Assembly: GCF_002760615.1 (NCBI RefSeq)
Contig: NZ_AWWI01000060.1
Location: 124,001-188,000, forward strand
From: Puniceibacterium antarcticum
GTDB taxonomy: Bacteria > Pseudomonadota > Alphaproteobacteria > Rhodobacterales > Rhodobacteraceae
Direction: 5' to 3'
DNA: 64,000 nt
Part shown: in pieces, positions 37,182-46,279 of the stretch
How positions within the stretch are numbered: position 1 is the first letter of the stretch
Layout of the letters: each line of letters starts with the position of its first letter
Position numbers and translations under genes: made by a program
The notes under the pieces: model-generated
Database searches by the model: none
What the model was told of the DNA's origin: nothing
Seen by the model: only the letters and a program-made list of their open reading frames with translations

Positions 37182-38333
37182 ATGGCGCGCGGACCAGATG
37201 GCAAGGGCGGTGGGCCCGGGTTTTCGCTGGCGGATCAGCTGTTCAATGCGCGCAGCGTCGGGCAGCTGGGGCGTGAATACAGCGCTTTGCCCGGCTTTGA
37301 CGGCGATGCCTTTGCCGCGCAGGCGGTTGCGGGGTTGTCCGGGCGTGGCTTGCTGGAGCGGTTGGACTGGCTTGCAGATTGCGTCGCGGCGCAACTGCCG
37401 CAGGAGTTCGACGCCATGGCCGACGCCCTTGAGGCGGCGATGAGGCCGCCGCTGGACCCAACGCTGCGGGATGACGACTTTGGTCAGTTCATCCATGCGG
37501 TGCCGGGGATTCTGGCGGTGCGCCATGGACTTGAGGATCATCCCGACTGCGCGCTGGATCTGATCCATCAGGCGACCCAACGGTTTTCGATGGAGTTCTA
37601 TATCCGGCCCTTTCTGAACCGCTGGCCTGACAAGACACTGGAACGGTTGCGGCATTGGGTCGAGGATGACAATTACCATGTGCGCCGTCTGGTCAGCGAA
37701 GGCACGCGGCCCCGGCTGCCCTGGGCGCGCAACATCACGCTGGACCCGCTGGTGCCGTTGGAGTTCCTCGACCGGTTGCACGCGGATCCGACGCGGTATG
37801 TGACCCGCTCGGTCGCCAATCACCTGAACGATATTTCCAAGGTTGCGCCGAATGCGGTGACGGGGCGGTTGCAGGACTGGTCAGTGCAGGGGCGGCAGGA
37901 TGCGGCAGAGCTGGGCTGGATGACGCGCCACGCCCTGCGCACTGCGGTGAAACGCGGGGAGCCGGGGGCGCTGGCCTTGCTGGGCTATGGCGACGCGTCT
38001 GATCTGGATGTGACCTTGACGATGGCCACAGCGCAGGTCGCGGTGGGCGAGAGGCTGGAGTTTGACGTGACTGTTGCCGCCAAGGCGCAGACGCAGACGC
38101 AGGTGCTGGTGGATTACCGCATCCAGTTTGCCCGGCCCGGCGGCAGGACGGGCAGCAAGGTGTTCAAGCTGGGCAAGGCGGGGATCAAGGCTGGGTCCGA
38201 ATGGGTCGGGCGCAAATCCCACCTGCTGAAGGCGGATGCCACGACCTTTCGCTGGCATCCCGGGATGCACCGGATTGTGGTGCAGGTGAACGGGCAGGAC
38301 CGTGGCGAGGCAGAGTTTGAGGTGCTGGGTTAG
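37182..38333 (+). CDS. AlkC-like DNA alkylation repair protein
   Basis: A 383-aa protein of the AlkC/AlkD HEAT-like repeat DNA glycosylase superfamily, which excises N3- and N7-alkylated bases without base flipping. The repeats occupy about residues 60-270, with WVEDDNYHVRRLVSEG, RPRLPW and SVANHLNDISKVAPNAV as characteristic helices. From about residue 285 a beta-rich domain follows (DVTLTMATAQVAVGERLEF, then FRWHPGMHRIVVQVNG), consistent with the Ig-like domain of the AlkC-alpha branch. Overlaps the convergent M48 gene by 4 nt at the stop codons. Confidence 0.82.
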   Translation: MARGPDGKGGGPGFSLADQLFNARSVGQLGREYSALPGFDGDAFAAQAVAGLSGRGLLERLDWLADCVAAQLPQEFDAMADALEAAMRPPLDPTLRDDDFGQFIHAVPGILAVRHGLEDHPDCALDLIHQATQRFSMEFYIRPFLNRWPDKTLERLRHWVEDDNYHVRRLVSEGTRPRLPWARNITLDPLVPLEFLDRLHADPTRYVTRSVANHLNDISKVAPNAVTGRLQDWSVQGRQDAAELGWMTRHALRTAVKRGEPGALALLGYGDASDLDVTLTMATAQVAVGERLEFDVTVAAKAQTQTQVLVDYRIQFARPGGRTGSKVFKLGKAGIKAGSEWVGRKSHLLKADATTFRWHPGMHRIVVQVNGQDRGEAEFEVLG

Positions 38334-39019
38334 CGCGTCGGCGTCCAGCGTGCCTCCAACACTTCAAGCGCGGCAATGCGTTCAGCGGTCTTGGGGTGGC
38401 TCAACAGCCAGGCGGGGGCGGCGCCGGAGTGCGATTTGGTCAGTGCGTCGAGCTTGTGAAACAGCGACTTTTGCGGTTCCACCCCAATCCCGGCCTTGGT
38501 GAGCAGGGCAGCGGCATAGGCGTCTGCCTCGTATTCATCCGAGCGGGAAAGCTTTGAGGCCAAAAGCGAGGTCACCGCATTTGCCACGAGCACACCGACA
38601 CCGGGGAGGAACCGGTTCAGCACCATGATCATCGCCGTGCGCAGGGCGTTCTGGCCAGAAAAGTCGATCATGCGACGTTTCGAATGCCCCAGCGCCACAT
38701 GCCCCATCTCATGCGCGATGACCGACGCGATCTCTTCCGCCGAAACCTCGTTATTTTGGTATTTGCGGTAAAACCCCCGGGTGATGAAGATCCGCCCGTC
38801 GGGCGCTGCGAGGCCGTTCACCGGGTCGATTTCATAGATGTTCACGCGAATACGGTCGATTTCCAGCGACGCAGCCATCCGGTCAGTCAGCTTTTTCAGC
38901 TTTGGGTCGGCCAGTTCGGTCGATTTCGAATCCAGTTCCTTGCCCGTGCGCCATGCCGAGAAACGGTACATGGCCAGAGCGTAGAGGATGGCGAGGAGGA
39001 TCGGGGAAAACTTGAGCAT
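38330..39019 (-). CDS. M48-family membrane metallopeptidase
   Basis: A 229-aa zinc protease with one N-terminal membrane helix (FSPILLAILYALAMY) and the catalytic motif HEMGH at residues 103-107. The third zinc ligand is expected in DEYEADAYAA. It is shorter than HtpX, which has four helices, and closer to compact M48 proteins. Probably faces the cytoplasm or periplasm on the inner membrane for protein quality control. It runs convergently with the AlkC-like gene, the stop codons overlapping. Confidence 0.88.
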   Translation of the reverse strand: MLKFSPILLAILYALAMYRFSAWRTGKELDSKSTELADPKLKKLTDRMAASLEIDRIRVNIYEIDPVNGLAAPDGRIFITRGFYRKYQNNEVSAEEIASVIAHEMGHVALGHSKRRMIDFSGQNALRTAMIMVLNRFLPGVGVLVANAVTSLLASKLSRSDEYEADAYAAALLTKAGIGVEPQKSLFHKLDALTKSHSGAAPAWLLSHPKTAERIAALEVLEARWTPTR

Positions 39020-39260
39020 GGATCAGATATGGGGCAGTTCATAGGCTTCGCCAAGGGGAAGATCGGGTTTGTCTGTCTGCGCAGTCATTGACGCAGGGCT
39101 GGCCAGCACCGATATGCAGGACAAGGTGCGCGGGTTTGCGGCGACATTCATGACACTGAGGCGGAACGCGAAAGCCGCAGGCTTCGTTTGTCGATGAATG
39201 TGCAGTCATCCTGCGGCAACAGGACCATGTGAGCAGATCGCCAGAAGCGGCATCTGTAAT
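39020..39260. other. Spacer between the M48 protease and uvrA
   Basis: No gene is supported here. It holds the start-side region of the minus-strand protease gene and the inverted repeat GCCGCAGG (39174-39181) / CCTGCGGC (39210-39217), 28 nt apart. Its role is unclear. The uvrA control site follows at 39261. Confidence 0.4.
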
Positions 39261-39275
39261 GTTCCTGTTGCGTTC
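39261..39275 (+). promoter_or_regulatory. LexA (SOS) box upstream of uvrA
   Basis: GTTC-CTGTTGC-GTTC fits exactly the alphaproteobacterial LexA operator GTTC-N7-GTTC. It lies 65 nt before the uvrA start codon, a normal distance for a promoter-overlapping operator, so uvrA is predicted to be induced by DNA damage. Confidence 0.85.
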
Positions 39276-39340
39276 TCAATTTTGGGTTGGTCAAAGTGCC
39301 GACGTCAACTATGTCTTAACCGTTGCAGATCGGGGGGCTC

Positions 39341-42199
39341 ATGGCCGAGCAAAAGTATATCGAGGTGCGCGGTGCACGCGAACACAACCTCAAGAACATT
39401 GACGTGGATATCCCGCGCGACCAACTGGTTGTGATCACTGGGCTTTCCGGGTCGGGTAAGTCGTCCCTGGCGTTTGATACGATCTATGCCGAGGGACAGC
39501 GCCGCTATGTCGAATCGCTGTCCGCCTATGCGCGGCAGTTCCTTGACATGATGGAAAAGCCGGATGTGGATCACATCAGCGGTCTCAGCCCCGCAATTTC
39601 CATCGAGCAAAAGACGACATCCAAGAACCCCCGGTCTACCGTTGGCACAGTGACCGAGATCTACGACTACATGCGTCTGTTGTTTGCTCGTGCGGGCACA
39701 CCCTACAGCCCTGCCACCGGCCTGCCGATCGAGGCGCAGCAGGTGCAGGACATGGTGGACCGCGTGATGGCGATGGAGGAGGGCACGCGCGCCTATCTGC
39801 TTGCCCCCGTCCTGCGCGACCGCAAAGGCGAGTATCGCAAGGAGTTTCTGGAGCTGCGCAAGCAAGGGTTCCAGCGGGTTAAGGTGGATGGGCAGTTCTA
39901 TGAGCTGGACGAGCCGCCAACACTGGACAAGAAGTTCCGCCACGACATCGACGTGGTTGTTGACCGGCTTGTGGTGAAAGAGGGGCTTGAGACGCGACTG
40001 GCGGATTCGTTTCGCACGGCGCTGGACCTCGCCTCGGGCATCGCGGTGCTTGAGACGGCGCCCAGCGAGGGAGAGCCGGAGCGGATCACTTTTTCCGAGA
40101 ATTTCGCCTGTCCTGTCAGTGGTTTCACCATCCCCGAGATTGAACCGCGGCTGTTTTCGTTCAACGCGCCCTATGGGGCCTGCCCGGATTGTGACGGTCT
40201 GGGGATGGAGCTGTTCTTTGACGAGCGGCTTGTCGTGCCGGATGCCGATCTGAAAATCGGCGATGGCGCGCTCGCGCCCTGGCGCAAGGGCAAATCGCCG
40301 TATTTTACCCAGACCATTCAGTCCATTGCCAAGCATTATGGGTTCAGCCCGAGTGCCAAGTGGAAAGACCTGCCTGAAAACGTGCAGGAGGTGTTTCTGC
40401 GCGGTTCGGGTGACGAGGAAATTTCGTTTCGCTATGACGAAGGCGGTCGGGTCTATCAGGTCAGCCGGGTGTTCGAAGGCGTCATTCCAAACATGGCGCG
40501 CCGCTACCGCGAGACGGACAGCAACTGGGTACGCGAAGAGTTCGAGCGGTATCAGAACAATCGTCCATGCGGGAGTTGCCACGGCTACCGGCTCAAGCCG
40601 GAGGCGCTGGCGGTCAAGATCGGCGCGCAACACATCGGTCAGGTTGTGCAGATGTCGATTAAGGAGGCTTTTGACTGGTGCGGCACTGTGCCGGACGCGC
40701 TGTCCAAGCAGAAGAACGAGATCGCAAAGGCCATCCTCAAGGAAATCCGCGAACGTGTTGGATTCCTGAACAATGTCGGGCTTGAGTATCTGACCCTCTC
40801 GCGCAATTCCGGCACGCTGTCTGGTGGGGAAAGCCAGCGTATCCGGCTGGCGTCGCAGATCGGATCGGGCTTGACCGGCGTTCTCTACGTTTTGGATGAG
40901 CCGTCCATTGGTCTGCACCAGCGCGACAATGACCGTTTGTTGGGAACGCTCAAGAACCTGCGCGATCAGGGCAATACGGTGATTGTGGTCGAGCATGATG
41001 AAGAGGCGATCCGCGAGGCGGATTATGTCTTTGACATCGGTCCGGGAGCCGGTGTGCATGGTGGTCAGGTGGTGAGCCACGGCACGCCGCAGCAGATTGC
41101 CGACGATCCCAACAGCATTACCGGTCAGTATCTTACGGGCGCACGTGAAATTGCCGTGCCAACTGTGCGGCGCAAGGGCAATGGCAAGAAGCTCAAGATC
41201 GTCAAAGCGACGGGGAACAACCTGCGCAATGTCACTGCCGAGTTTCCGCTGGGCAAGTTCGTCTGTGTGACAGGCGTATCTGGCGGCGGGAAATCCACCC
41301 TGACGATTGAGACGCTGTACAAGAATGCCGCGTCCAAGCTGAACGGTGCGCGTGAAACACCAGCGCCCTGTGAGACGATCAAGGGGTTCGAACATCTGGA
41401 CAAGGTGATCGACATTGATCAGCGCGCCATTGGACGGACTCCACGTTCGAATCCAGCGACTTACACCGGGGCCTTCACGCCGATCCGCGACTGGTTCGCG
41501 GGACTGCCAGAGGCCAAGGCGCGCGGCTACAAGCCGGGGCGGTTCAGTTTCAACGTCAAGGGCGGGCGTTGTGAGGCCTGTCAGGGCGATGGTGTCATCA
41601 AGATCGAGATGCATTTTCTGCCCGATGTCTATGTGACCTGCGAGACCTGTAAAGGCGCACGCTATAACCGTGAGACTTTGGAAATCAAGTTCAAAGGCAA
41701 GAGCATAGCCGACGTTCTTGATATGACGGTTGAAGATGCGCAGACGTTTTTCCAGGCCGTACCTAGCATCCGGGAAAAAATGGATGCGCTGATGCATGTG
41801 GGCCTTGGCTATATCAAGGTCGGACAGCAGGCGACGACCCTGTCCGGGGGCGAGGCGCAGCGGGTGAAGCTGTCGAAAGAGCTGGCGCGGCGGTCTACGG
41901 GGCGCACGCTCTATATCCTCGACGAGCCGACCACCGGTCTGCATTTCGAAGATGTGCGCAAGCTGCTCGAAGTGCTGCACGAGCTGGTGGATCAGGGCAA
42001 TTCTGTGGTGGTGATCGAGCACAATCTGGATGTGATCAAGACGGCGGACTGGCTGATCGACATCGGCCCCGAGGGCGGTGATGGCGGCGGCGAGATCGTG
42101 GCCGTTGGCACACCCGAACAGGTTGCCGAAGAACCGCGCAGCCACACCGGGCGGTATCTCAAACCGATGCTCAAGGCGCGTAAAGTCGCGGCGGAGTGA
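39341..42199 (+). CDS. uvrA: Excinuclease ABC subunit A
   Basis: UvrA is the damage-sensing ATPase of nucleotide excision repair and loads UvrB. The 952-aa protein has two ABC modules: Walker [11 protein letters not shown] near residue 34 and [10 protein letters not shown] in the second half, signatures [12 protein letters not shown] and [12 protein letters not shown], and Walker [10 protein letters not shown] and LDEPTTGLH. Zinc-finger cysteines appear in [27 protein letters not shown] and CETCKGARY. The ATG at 39341 gives MAEQKYIEV; a TTG 18 nt upstream is rejected. Confidence 0.97.
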   Translation: MAEQKYIEVRGAREHNLKNIDVDIPRDQLVVITGLSGSGKSSLAFDTIYAEGQRRYVESLSAYARQFLDMMEKPDVDHISGLSPAISIEQKTTSKNPRSTVGTVTEIYDYMRLLFARAGTPYSPATGLPIEAQQVQDMVDRVMAMEEGTRAYLLAPVLRDRKGEYRKEFLELRKQGFQRVKVDGQFYELDEPPTLDKKFRHDIDVVVDRLVVKEGLETRLADSFRTALDLASGIAVLETAPSEGEPERITFSENFACPVSGFTIPEIEPRLFSFNAPYGACPDCDGLGMELFFDERLVVPDADLKIGDGALAPWRKGKSPYFTQTIQSIAKHYGFSPSAKWKDLPENVQEVFLRGSGDEEISFRYDEGGRVYQVSRVFEGVIPNMARRYRETDSNWVREEFERYQNNRPCGSCHGYRLKPEALAVKIGAQHIGQVVQMSIKEAFDWCGTVPDALSKQKNEIAKAILKEIRERVGFLNNVGLEYLTLSRNSGTLSGGESQRIRLASQIGSGLTGVLYVLDEPSIGLHQRDNDRLLGTLKNLRDQGNTVIVVEHDEEAIREADYVFDIGPGAGVHGGQVVSHGTPQQIADDPNSITGQYLTGAREIAVPTVRRKGNGKKLKIVKATGNNLRNVTAEFPLGKFVCVTGVSGGGKSTLTIETLYKNAASKLNGARETPAPCETIKGFEHLDKVIDIDQRAIGRTPRSNPATYTGAFTPIRDWFAGLPEAKARGYKPGRFSFNVKGGRCEACQGDGVIKIEMHFLPDVYVTCETCKGARYNRETLEIKFKGKSIADVLDMTVEDAQTFFQAVPSIREKMDALMHVGLGYIKVGQQATTLSGGEAQRVKLSKELARRSTGRTLYILDEPTTGLHFEDVRKLLEVLHELVDQGNSVVVIEHNLDVIKTADWLIDIGPEGGDGGGEIVAVGTPEQVAEEPRSHTGRYLKPMLKARKVAAE

Positions 42200-42203
42200 T
42201 TTC

Positions 42204-42232
42204 AGGGCGGGGTCAGCGATTGACCCCGCCCT
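42204..42232. terminator. Terminator after uvrA
   Basis: AGGGCGGGGTCA/TGACCCCGCCCT forms a perfect 12-bp stem with a 5-nt loop, followed by TTGGCTTTT. It lies between uvrA and the convergent small gene at 42251 and may serve both. Confidence 0.85.
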
Positions 42233-42250
42233 TTGGCTTTTCGGTCTCTC

Positions 42251-42679
42251 TTACCTCAGGATCGCGGCGGCGAGCCCGATGATCTCAAGCACCTTGCGGC
42301 TGTCTTTGTCGACACGGAACACTTCGTCACCCGAGCGGTAGTAGGTGTGGTTCGGGTTCAGCCCATAGCGGCGCGGATCACGAATGACGGTGTAATCTCG
42401 ATCGATCCGCTCACCCTTGTGATAGCGGTATTCGCGGCGGTCATTGTCTTGATGATCGCTCCGACGGCGATCCATGTCATGCCGGTCGTCGCGGCGGTCA
42501 TCATGCCGGTCAACCTGACGCTTTTCGACCTTTTTGCCCTGACCCGGCGGCTGGCAATGATCGCTTTTCTTGGCAAGGCCCGGGGGGCAGCCGTTGGGTG
42601 CGGCCATAGCAGGGGCGGATGTCAGGGCAAACGCCGCCAGGGCGAGAGCGGAGAAGGTATAAAAGGCGTTGCGGGTCAT
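42251..42679 (-). CDS. Periplasmic RcnB-like protein
   Basis: A 142-aa exported protein with a signal peptide (AFYTFSALALAAFALTSAPAMA). A Cys pair (CPPG and HCQPPG) follows, then a very charged Arg/Asp/His segment. The C-terminal fold, with YGLNPNHTYYRSGDEVFRVD and KVLEIIG, resembles the RcnB/DUF1236-like periplasmic family. The His/Asp-rich part could bind metal. AAAGGA lies 8 nt before the start on the minus strand. Homologues are sometimes misannotated as excinuclease subunit A because of this neighbourhood. Function unknown. Confidence 0.75.
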   Translation of the reverse strand: MTRNAFYTFSALALAAFALTSAPAMAAPNGCPPGLAKKSDHCQPPGQGKKVEKRQVDRHDDRRDDRHDMDRRRSDHQDNDRREYRYHKGERIDRDYTVIRDPRRYGLNPNHTYYRSGDEVFRVDKDSRKVLEIIGLAAAILR

Positions 42680-42815
42680 GGTCTGGTCCTTTGCGACGTC
42701 CGTGCCGGGGCACAGATGGGTGTTCCGGTGGCATCGTTTGATGCAGCACTGACCCTTATACGCGCCGCTTGTCGTTTTCCGTTGCACGTCTGTCGAAATG
42801 TTGGCGAAAGAGCGC

Positions 42816-43688
42816 CTAACCGCGCCCGCGTCCCTCGAACCGGGGGAGCATGGCGGAAAAGTCGCGGCCTTTGCCATCCTCCTCCTCGACAAAGCGGCGG
42901 TACAGGTCGGTTGCGGCCTGACCCAGCGGCGTGTCGGCATCTGCCGCCTCGGCGGCCTGCTGCGACAGGCGCAGATCCTTGAGCATGAGGTCGGCCGCAA
43001 AGCCCGGGGTATAGCCGTTGTCGGCGGGGGATTTGGGGCCTATTCCGGGCGCGGGGCAGTAGGCGTTCATCGACCAGCTGTAGCCTGAAGATGTCGAGAC
43101 CACATCGAACATCGCTTGCCGGTCTAGGCCAAGCTTGTCAGCAAGGGCAAAGGCCTCGCAGGTGGCGATCATGGTGACGCCGAGGATCATGTTGTTGCAG
43201 ATCTTGGCGGCCTGACCGTTGCCCGAGGGGCCGCAATGCACGGCCTTTTGTCCCATGATGTCGAACAGCGGTGCGGCCTTTGCCATGGCGGCGTCCGATC
43301 CGCCGACCATGAAGGTCAGGGTGCCCGCTGTCGCCCCGCCGATGCCGCCGGACACCGGAGCGTCGAGCGGCAGAAGGCCAGCGGCCTCGGCCTGCGTGGC
43401 GACGGCGCGGGCGCTGTCCACATCCACGGTCGAACAGTCGAGGAAGACCGCGCCGGGGGACATCGACGCGATAATCTCATTCGCGACCGCGCGCAGAATG
43501 GTTCCGTTCGGCAGCATGGTGATGACCACATCGGCGCCTTGGGCTGCGTCGGTGGCCGAGGCGGCATTGCTGACGCCTTCGACCGTGACCATGGCCGTGT
43601 CAAAGCCGGTGACATTGTGCCCGGCGCGCGACAGGTTGCTGGCCATGGGGCCGCCCATGTTGCCGAGGCCGATAAAGGCTATGTTCAT
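42816..43688 (-). CDS. mmsB: 3-hydroxyisobutyrate dehydrogenase
   Basis: MmsB oxidises 3-hydroxyisobutyrate to methylmalonate semialdehyde with NAD in valine catabolism. The 290-aa protein opens with the NAD-binding FIGLGNMGGPMASNL signature, has the substrate loop DAPVSGGIGGATAGTL and the catalytic-lysine region GNGQAAKICNNM. It overlaps the HIBCH gene by ATGA on the minus strand, so the operon order is dehydrogenase, hydrolase, MmsB. Confidence 0.95.
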   Translation of the reverse strand: MNIAFIGLGNMGGPMASNLSRAGHNVTGFDTAMVTVEGVSNAASATDAAQGADVVITMLPNGTILRAVANEIIASMSPGAVFLDCSTVDVDSARAVATQAEAAGLLPLDAPVSGGIGGATAGTLTFMVGGSDAAMAKAAPLFDIMGQKAVHCGPSGNGQAAKICNNMILGVTMIATCEAFALADKLGLDRQAMFDVVSTSSGYSWSMNAYCPAPGIGPKSPADNGYTPGFAADLMLKDLRLSQQAAEAADADTPLGQAATDLYRRFVEEEDGKGRDFSAMLPRFEGRGRG

Positions 43689-44734
43689 GCTGTCGTCTCC
43701 TCATGAAAGTCGATCTGTGCGTCCTGCAGTGGGGCGAGCATCTGTACGATGTCTGCATCTGGTACGGCGTCGAAGGGGTGTTTCCAGACCGGCTTGCGAT
43801 CCTTGTCGATGATGGCGGCGCGGATGCCTTCGAGGAAATCGCCCTTTTGCATAGCGCGGTAGGTGAAGCGGTATTCGAGGTCCAGCGCCGTGTGAATGGT
43901 CGGGGTGCCCCGTTTCAGCCGGTCGAGCATGTCGAGCGCACAGGCCATGGAGAGCGGCGCATTGCGCGCGAGTTTTTTTAGGGTGTCCGTTGCAAAGTCC
44001 GTGTTCGAGGATTCGAGGCTGCGCCCCACCTCGGTAAGTTTCACGGCCGCGAAATGGGTGTTGATCTGGGGCAGGAGGCTTTGCATCTCGCCCTGCGGAG
44101 GATCTTCGGCGGCGCTGTGCAGCACCGAGAGGTCGGGATGATGTTCCAGCGCGGTGAGGAGGTCAGGCCAGCGGTCCTGGGGAATGTAGAGATTGGCAAA
44201 GCCCGCGAAAATGGCATCGGCTGGCCCCATGCGCGCGGCGGTGAGGCCAAGGTAGGCACCGAGCTGTCCGGGCGCGCGGGCCAGCAGAAGCGAGCCGCCC
44301 ACATCAGGCACAAGGCCGATGCCGCATTCTGGCATGGCGATCTGGCTGGTTTCGCACACAATGCGGTGCGCGGCGTGGCAGCCGATGCCGACTCCGCCGC
44401 CCATGGTGAACCCCTGCATCAGGCTGATCACGGGTTTGGGGTAGTCGGCGATCAGGGCGTTCAGGCGGTATTCGTCGCGCCAGAAGGTCTGGCCATAGGT
44501 GAAATCGCCCTTGGTTCCGGTGGCATACATCTCGGCAATGTCGCCCCCGGCGCAAAAGGCGCGATCCCCCTCAGCGTCGATGATCACTAGAGCGACAGCA
44601 GGGTCGCGGCGCCAGTCCAGCAGTGCTGCCTCGATCTTCAGGCACATGTCGTAGCTGAGCGCATTCAGCGCCTTGGCACGGGTCAGGGTGATCCGTCCCG
44701 CGCGGCCTGTGGTGCGGATGGATATGTCGGACAA
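43685..44734 (-). CDS. 3-hydroxyisobutyryl-CoA hydrolase
   Basis: HIBCH releases 3-hydroxyisobutyrate from its CoA ester in valine breakdown. The 349-aa crotonase-fold enzyme has AFCAGGDIAEMY, GFTMGGGVGIGCHAAHRI, the catalytic MPECGIGLVPDVGGS and the C-terminal FTYRAMQKGDFLEGIRAAIIDK typical of the family. The start is TTG at 44734, since AAGGGAG sits 6 nt upstream and gives MSDISIRTTGRAGRI, matching the family N-terminus. A GTG nine codons upstream at 44761 has no such site. Confidence 0.92.
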   Translation of the reverse strand: MSDISIRTTGRAGRITLTRAKALNALSYDMCLKIEAALLDWRRDPAVALVIIDAEGDRAFCAGGDIAEMYATGTKGDFTYGQTFWRDEYRLNALIADYPKPVISLMQGFTMGGGVGIGCHAAHRIVCETSQIAMPECGIGLVPDVGGSLLLARAPGQLGAYLGLTAARMGPADAIFAGFANLYIPQDRWPDLLTALEHHPDLSVLHSAAEDPPQGEMQSLLPQINTHFAAVKLTEVGRSLESSNTDFATDTLKKLARNAPLSMACALDMLDRLKRGTPTIHTALDLEYRFTYRAMQKGDFLEGIRAAIIDKDRKPVWKHPFDAVPDADIVQMLAPLQDAQIDFHEETTA

Positions 44735-44757
44735 TGCGGTCTCCCTTGTCTGGTGCG

Positions 44758-45897
44758 TCACGCCCGGAGCATGTCGCGCGCCACGATCAGACGCATGATT
44801 TCGTTTGTGCCTTCAAGGATCTGGTGAACCCGCAAATCGCGCACCAGCTTTTCGATGCCGTAGTCGCCCAGATAGCCATAGCCGCCATGCAGTTGCAGGC
44901 ACTGGTCGACGATGCGCGATCCGGCCTCGGTCACGAATTTCTTGGCCATGGCGCAGAACTTGGTGGCATCCGGAGCACCTGTATCGAGTTTCCACGCTGC
45001 CTGGCGTAGGAATATGCGGGCGGCCTGAAGTTCGATTTCCATATCGGCAAGGCGGAATTGCAGGGCCTGAAACTGGTCGATGGATTTGCCGAAGGCGCGG
45101 CGTTCGGACATATAGGCCAGCGTCAGGTTCAGACCGTGCTGCGCCGCGCCCAGCGAACAGGCGGCAATGTTGAGCCGTCCGCCATCCAGCCCGGCCATGG
45201 CGTATTTAAAGCCGTGCCCTTCGTCACCGATCAGGTTCGCGGCGGGCACCGGGCAGTCGTCGAACTGCACCTGCCGGGTGGGTTGCGACCGCCAGCCCAT
45301 CTTGTCCTCAAGCCCGCCAAAGCTCAGCCCCGGCGTGCCGTCCTCGACCAGCAGGGTGGAAATGCCGCGCGCGCCATCCTCGCCTGTTCGCGCCATCACG
45401 AGATAGGCGTCGGAATAACCGCCGCCCGAGATAAACGCCTTGGTCCCGTTCAGGGTGTAGCCATCATTGGTGCGTGTGGCGCGGCTGCGCAGGGCGGCTG
45501 CGTCCGATCCAGAGCCGGGTTCGGTCAGGCAGTAGCTCAGCACCATTTCCATGCTCAGCGCGCCGGGCAGGACACGTGCCTTGAGCTCGTCCGAGCCGTA
45601 GCTGTCGATCATCCGGGCGCACATGTTGTGGATCGACAGAAACGCCGCAACAGAGGGGCAGGCCATCGACAGCGCCTCGAACACCAGCGTCGCATCCAGA
45701 CGGGTCAGGCCGGAACCGCCGCTGTCTTCGGATACGTAAAGCCCGCCAAAGCCGAGATCGGCCAGCTTTGGCCAGAGATCCTTGGGAATGGTGCCGTCGG
45801 CCTCCCAAGTGCGGGCGTGCGGGGCGACATGTTCCTGTCCAAAGGCATGGGCCATATCAAATATCGCGGACTGCTCTTCGCTCAGCGCAAAATCCAT
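44758..45897 (-). CDS. Isobutyryl-CoA dehydrogenase (acyl-CoA dehydrogenase)
   Basis: An FAD acyl-CoA dehydrogenase that by context converts isobutyryl-CoA to methacrylyl-CoA in valine catabolism, passing electrons to ETF. The 379-aa protein has LTEPGSGSDAAAL, YTLNGTKAFISGGG, and QLHGGYGYLGDYGIEKLVRD with the C-terminal ILEGTNEIMR. GGGGGGAGACCTG precedes the ATG at 45897 on the minus strand. First gene of the valine operon; the methacrylyl-CoA hydratase step has no dedicated gene here and may be served by another enoyl-CoA hydratase. Confidence 0.9.
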   Translation of the reverse strand: MDFALSEEQSAIFDMAHAFGQEHVAPHARTWEADGTIPKDLWPKLADLGFGGLYVSEDSGGSGLTRLDATLVFEALSMACPSVAAFLSIHNMCARMIDSYGSDELKARVLPGALSMEMVLSYCLTEPGSGSDAAALRSRATRTNDGYTLNGTKAFISGGGYSDAYLVMARTGEDGARGISTLLVEDGTPGLSFGGLEDKMGWRSQPTRQVQFDDCPVPAANLIGDEGHGFKYAMAGLDGGRLNIAACSLGAAQHGLNLTLAYMSERRAFGKSIDQFQALQFRLADMEIELQAARIFLRQAAWKLDTGAPDATKFCAMAKKFVTEAGSRIVDQCLQLHGGYGYLGDYGIEKLVRDLRVHQILEGTNEIMRLIVARDMLRA

Positions 45898-46279
45898 CAG
45901 GTCTCCCCCCTTGCCGTCTTTTCGCTGTTTGTGATGAGGCAACAGTTGTGCTGGATGCGCAAGGGGCAAGCGGCGCAAGAATTTGCATACCGTATCAGAG
46001 CAATGTGGGAAACGCTTTGGCCTGATGTGCCAAACAGCGCGGCCGGGGTGGTTTCAGTCGGGGAAGCGGTCTGTGGAGCGGCCGAGCGAGAGGTCTATCC
46101 TTTGGTATAGTGCGATATCCCTGCGCGCCAAAACGTACCCGTTTGTTTGGTGGTTTGGTGCCGTGGTGTCCGCTAAACACCTCAAGCAATGAATGAGTTT
46201 CCAAGTTTTCGCGACTGCCAAAAGACGTTTGCGCGGTTGGATTTTAGCGCCGACACACCGCATCAGAAGGATGTATTTA
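45898..46279. other. Divergent promoter region
   Basis: The 382-nt spacer lies between the valine operon (- strand) and the VPLPA-CTERM gene (+ strand). No coding frame here is convincing. It should contain both promoters. A short stem GGTGT/ACACC occurs near 46158-46174, but I can point to no clear operator. Confidence 0.35.

Noticed and set aside
39305-42145. A 946-codon open frame antisense to uvrA, and similar long antisense frames opposite mccB, mccA, nuoD and nuoL
   Set aside because: These are by-products of high third-position GC on the coding strand. The sense frames encode complete, well known proteins, and the antisense products are Arg/His-rich with no domain.
45058-46110. 350-codon + strand frame running through the isobutyryl-CoA dehydrogenase and its promoter
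   Set aside because: It is antisense to a clear acyl-CoA dehydrogenase and composed of shadow codons.
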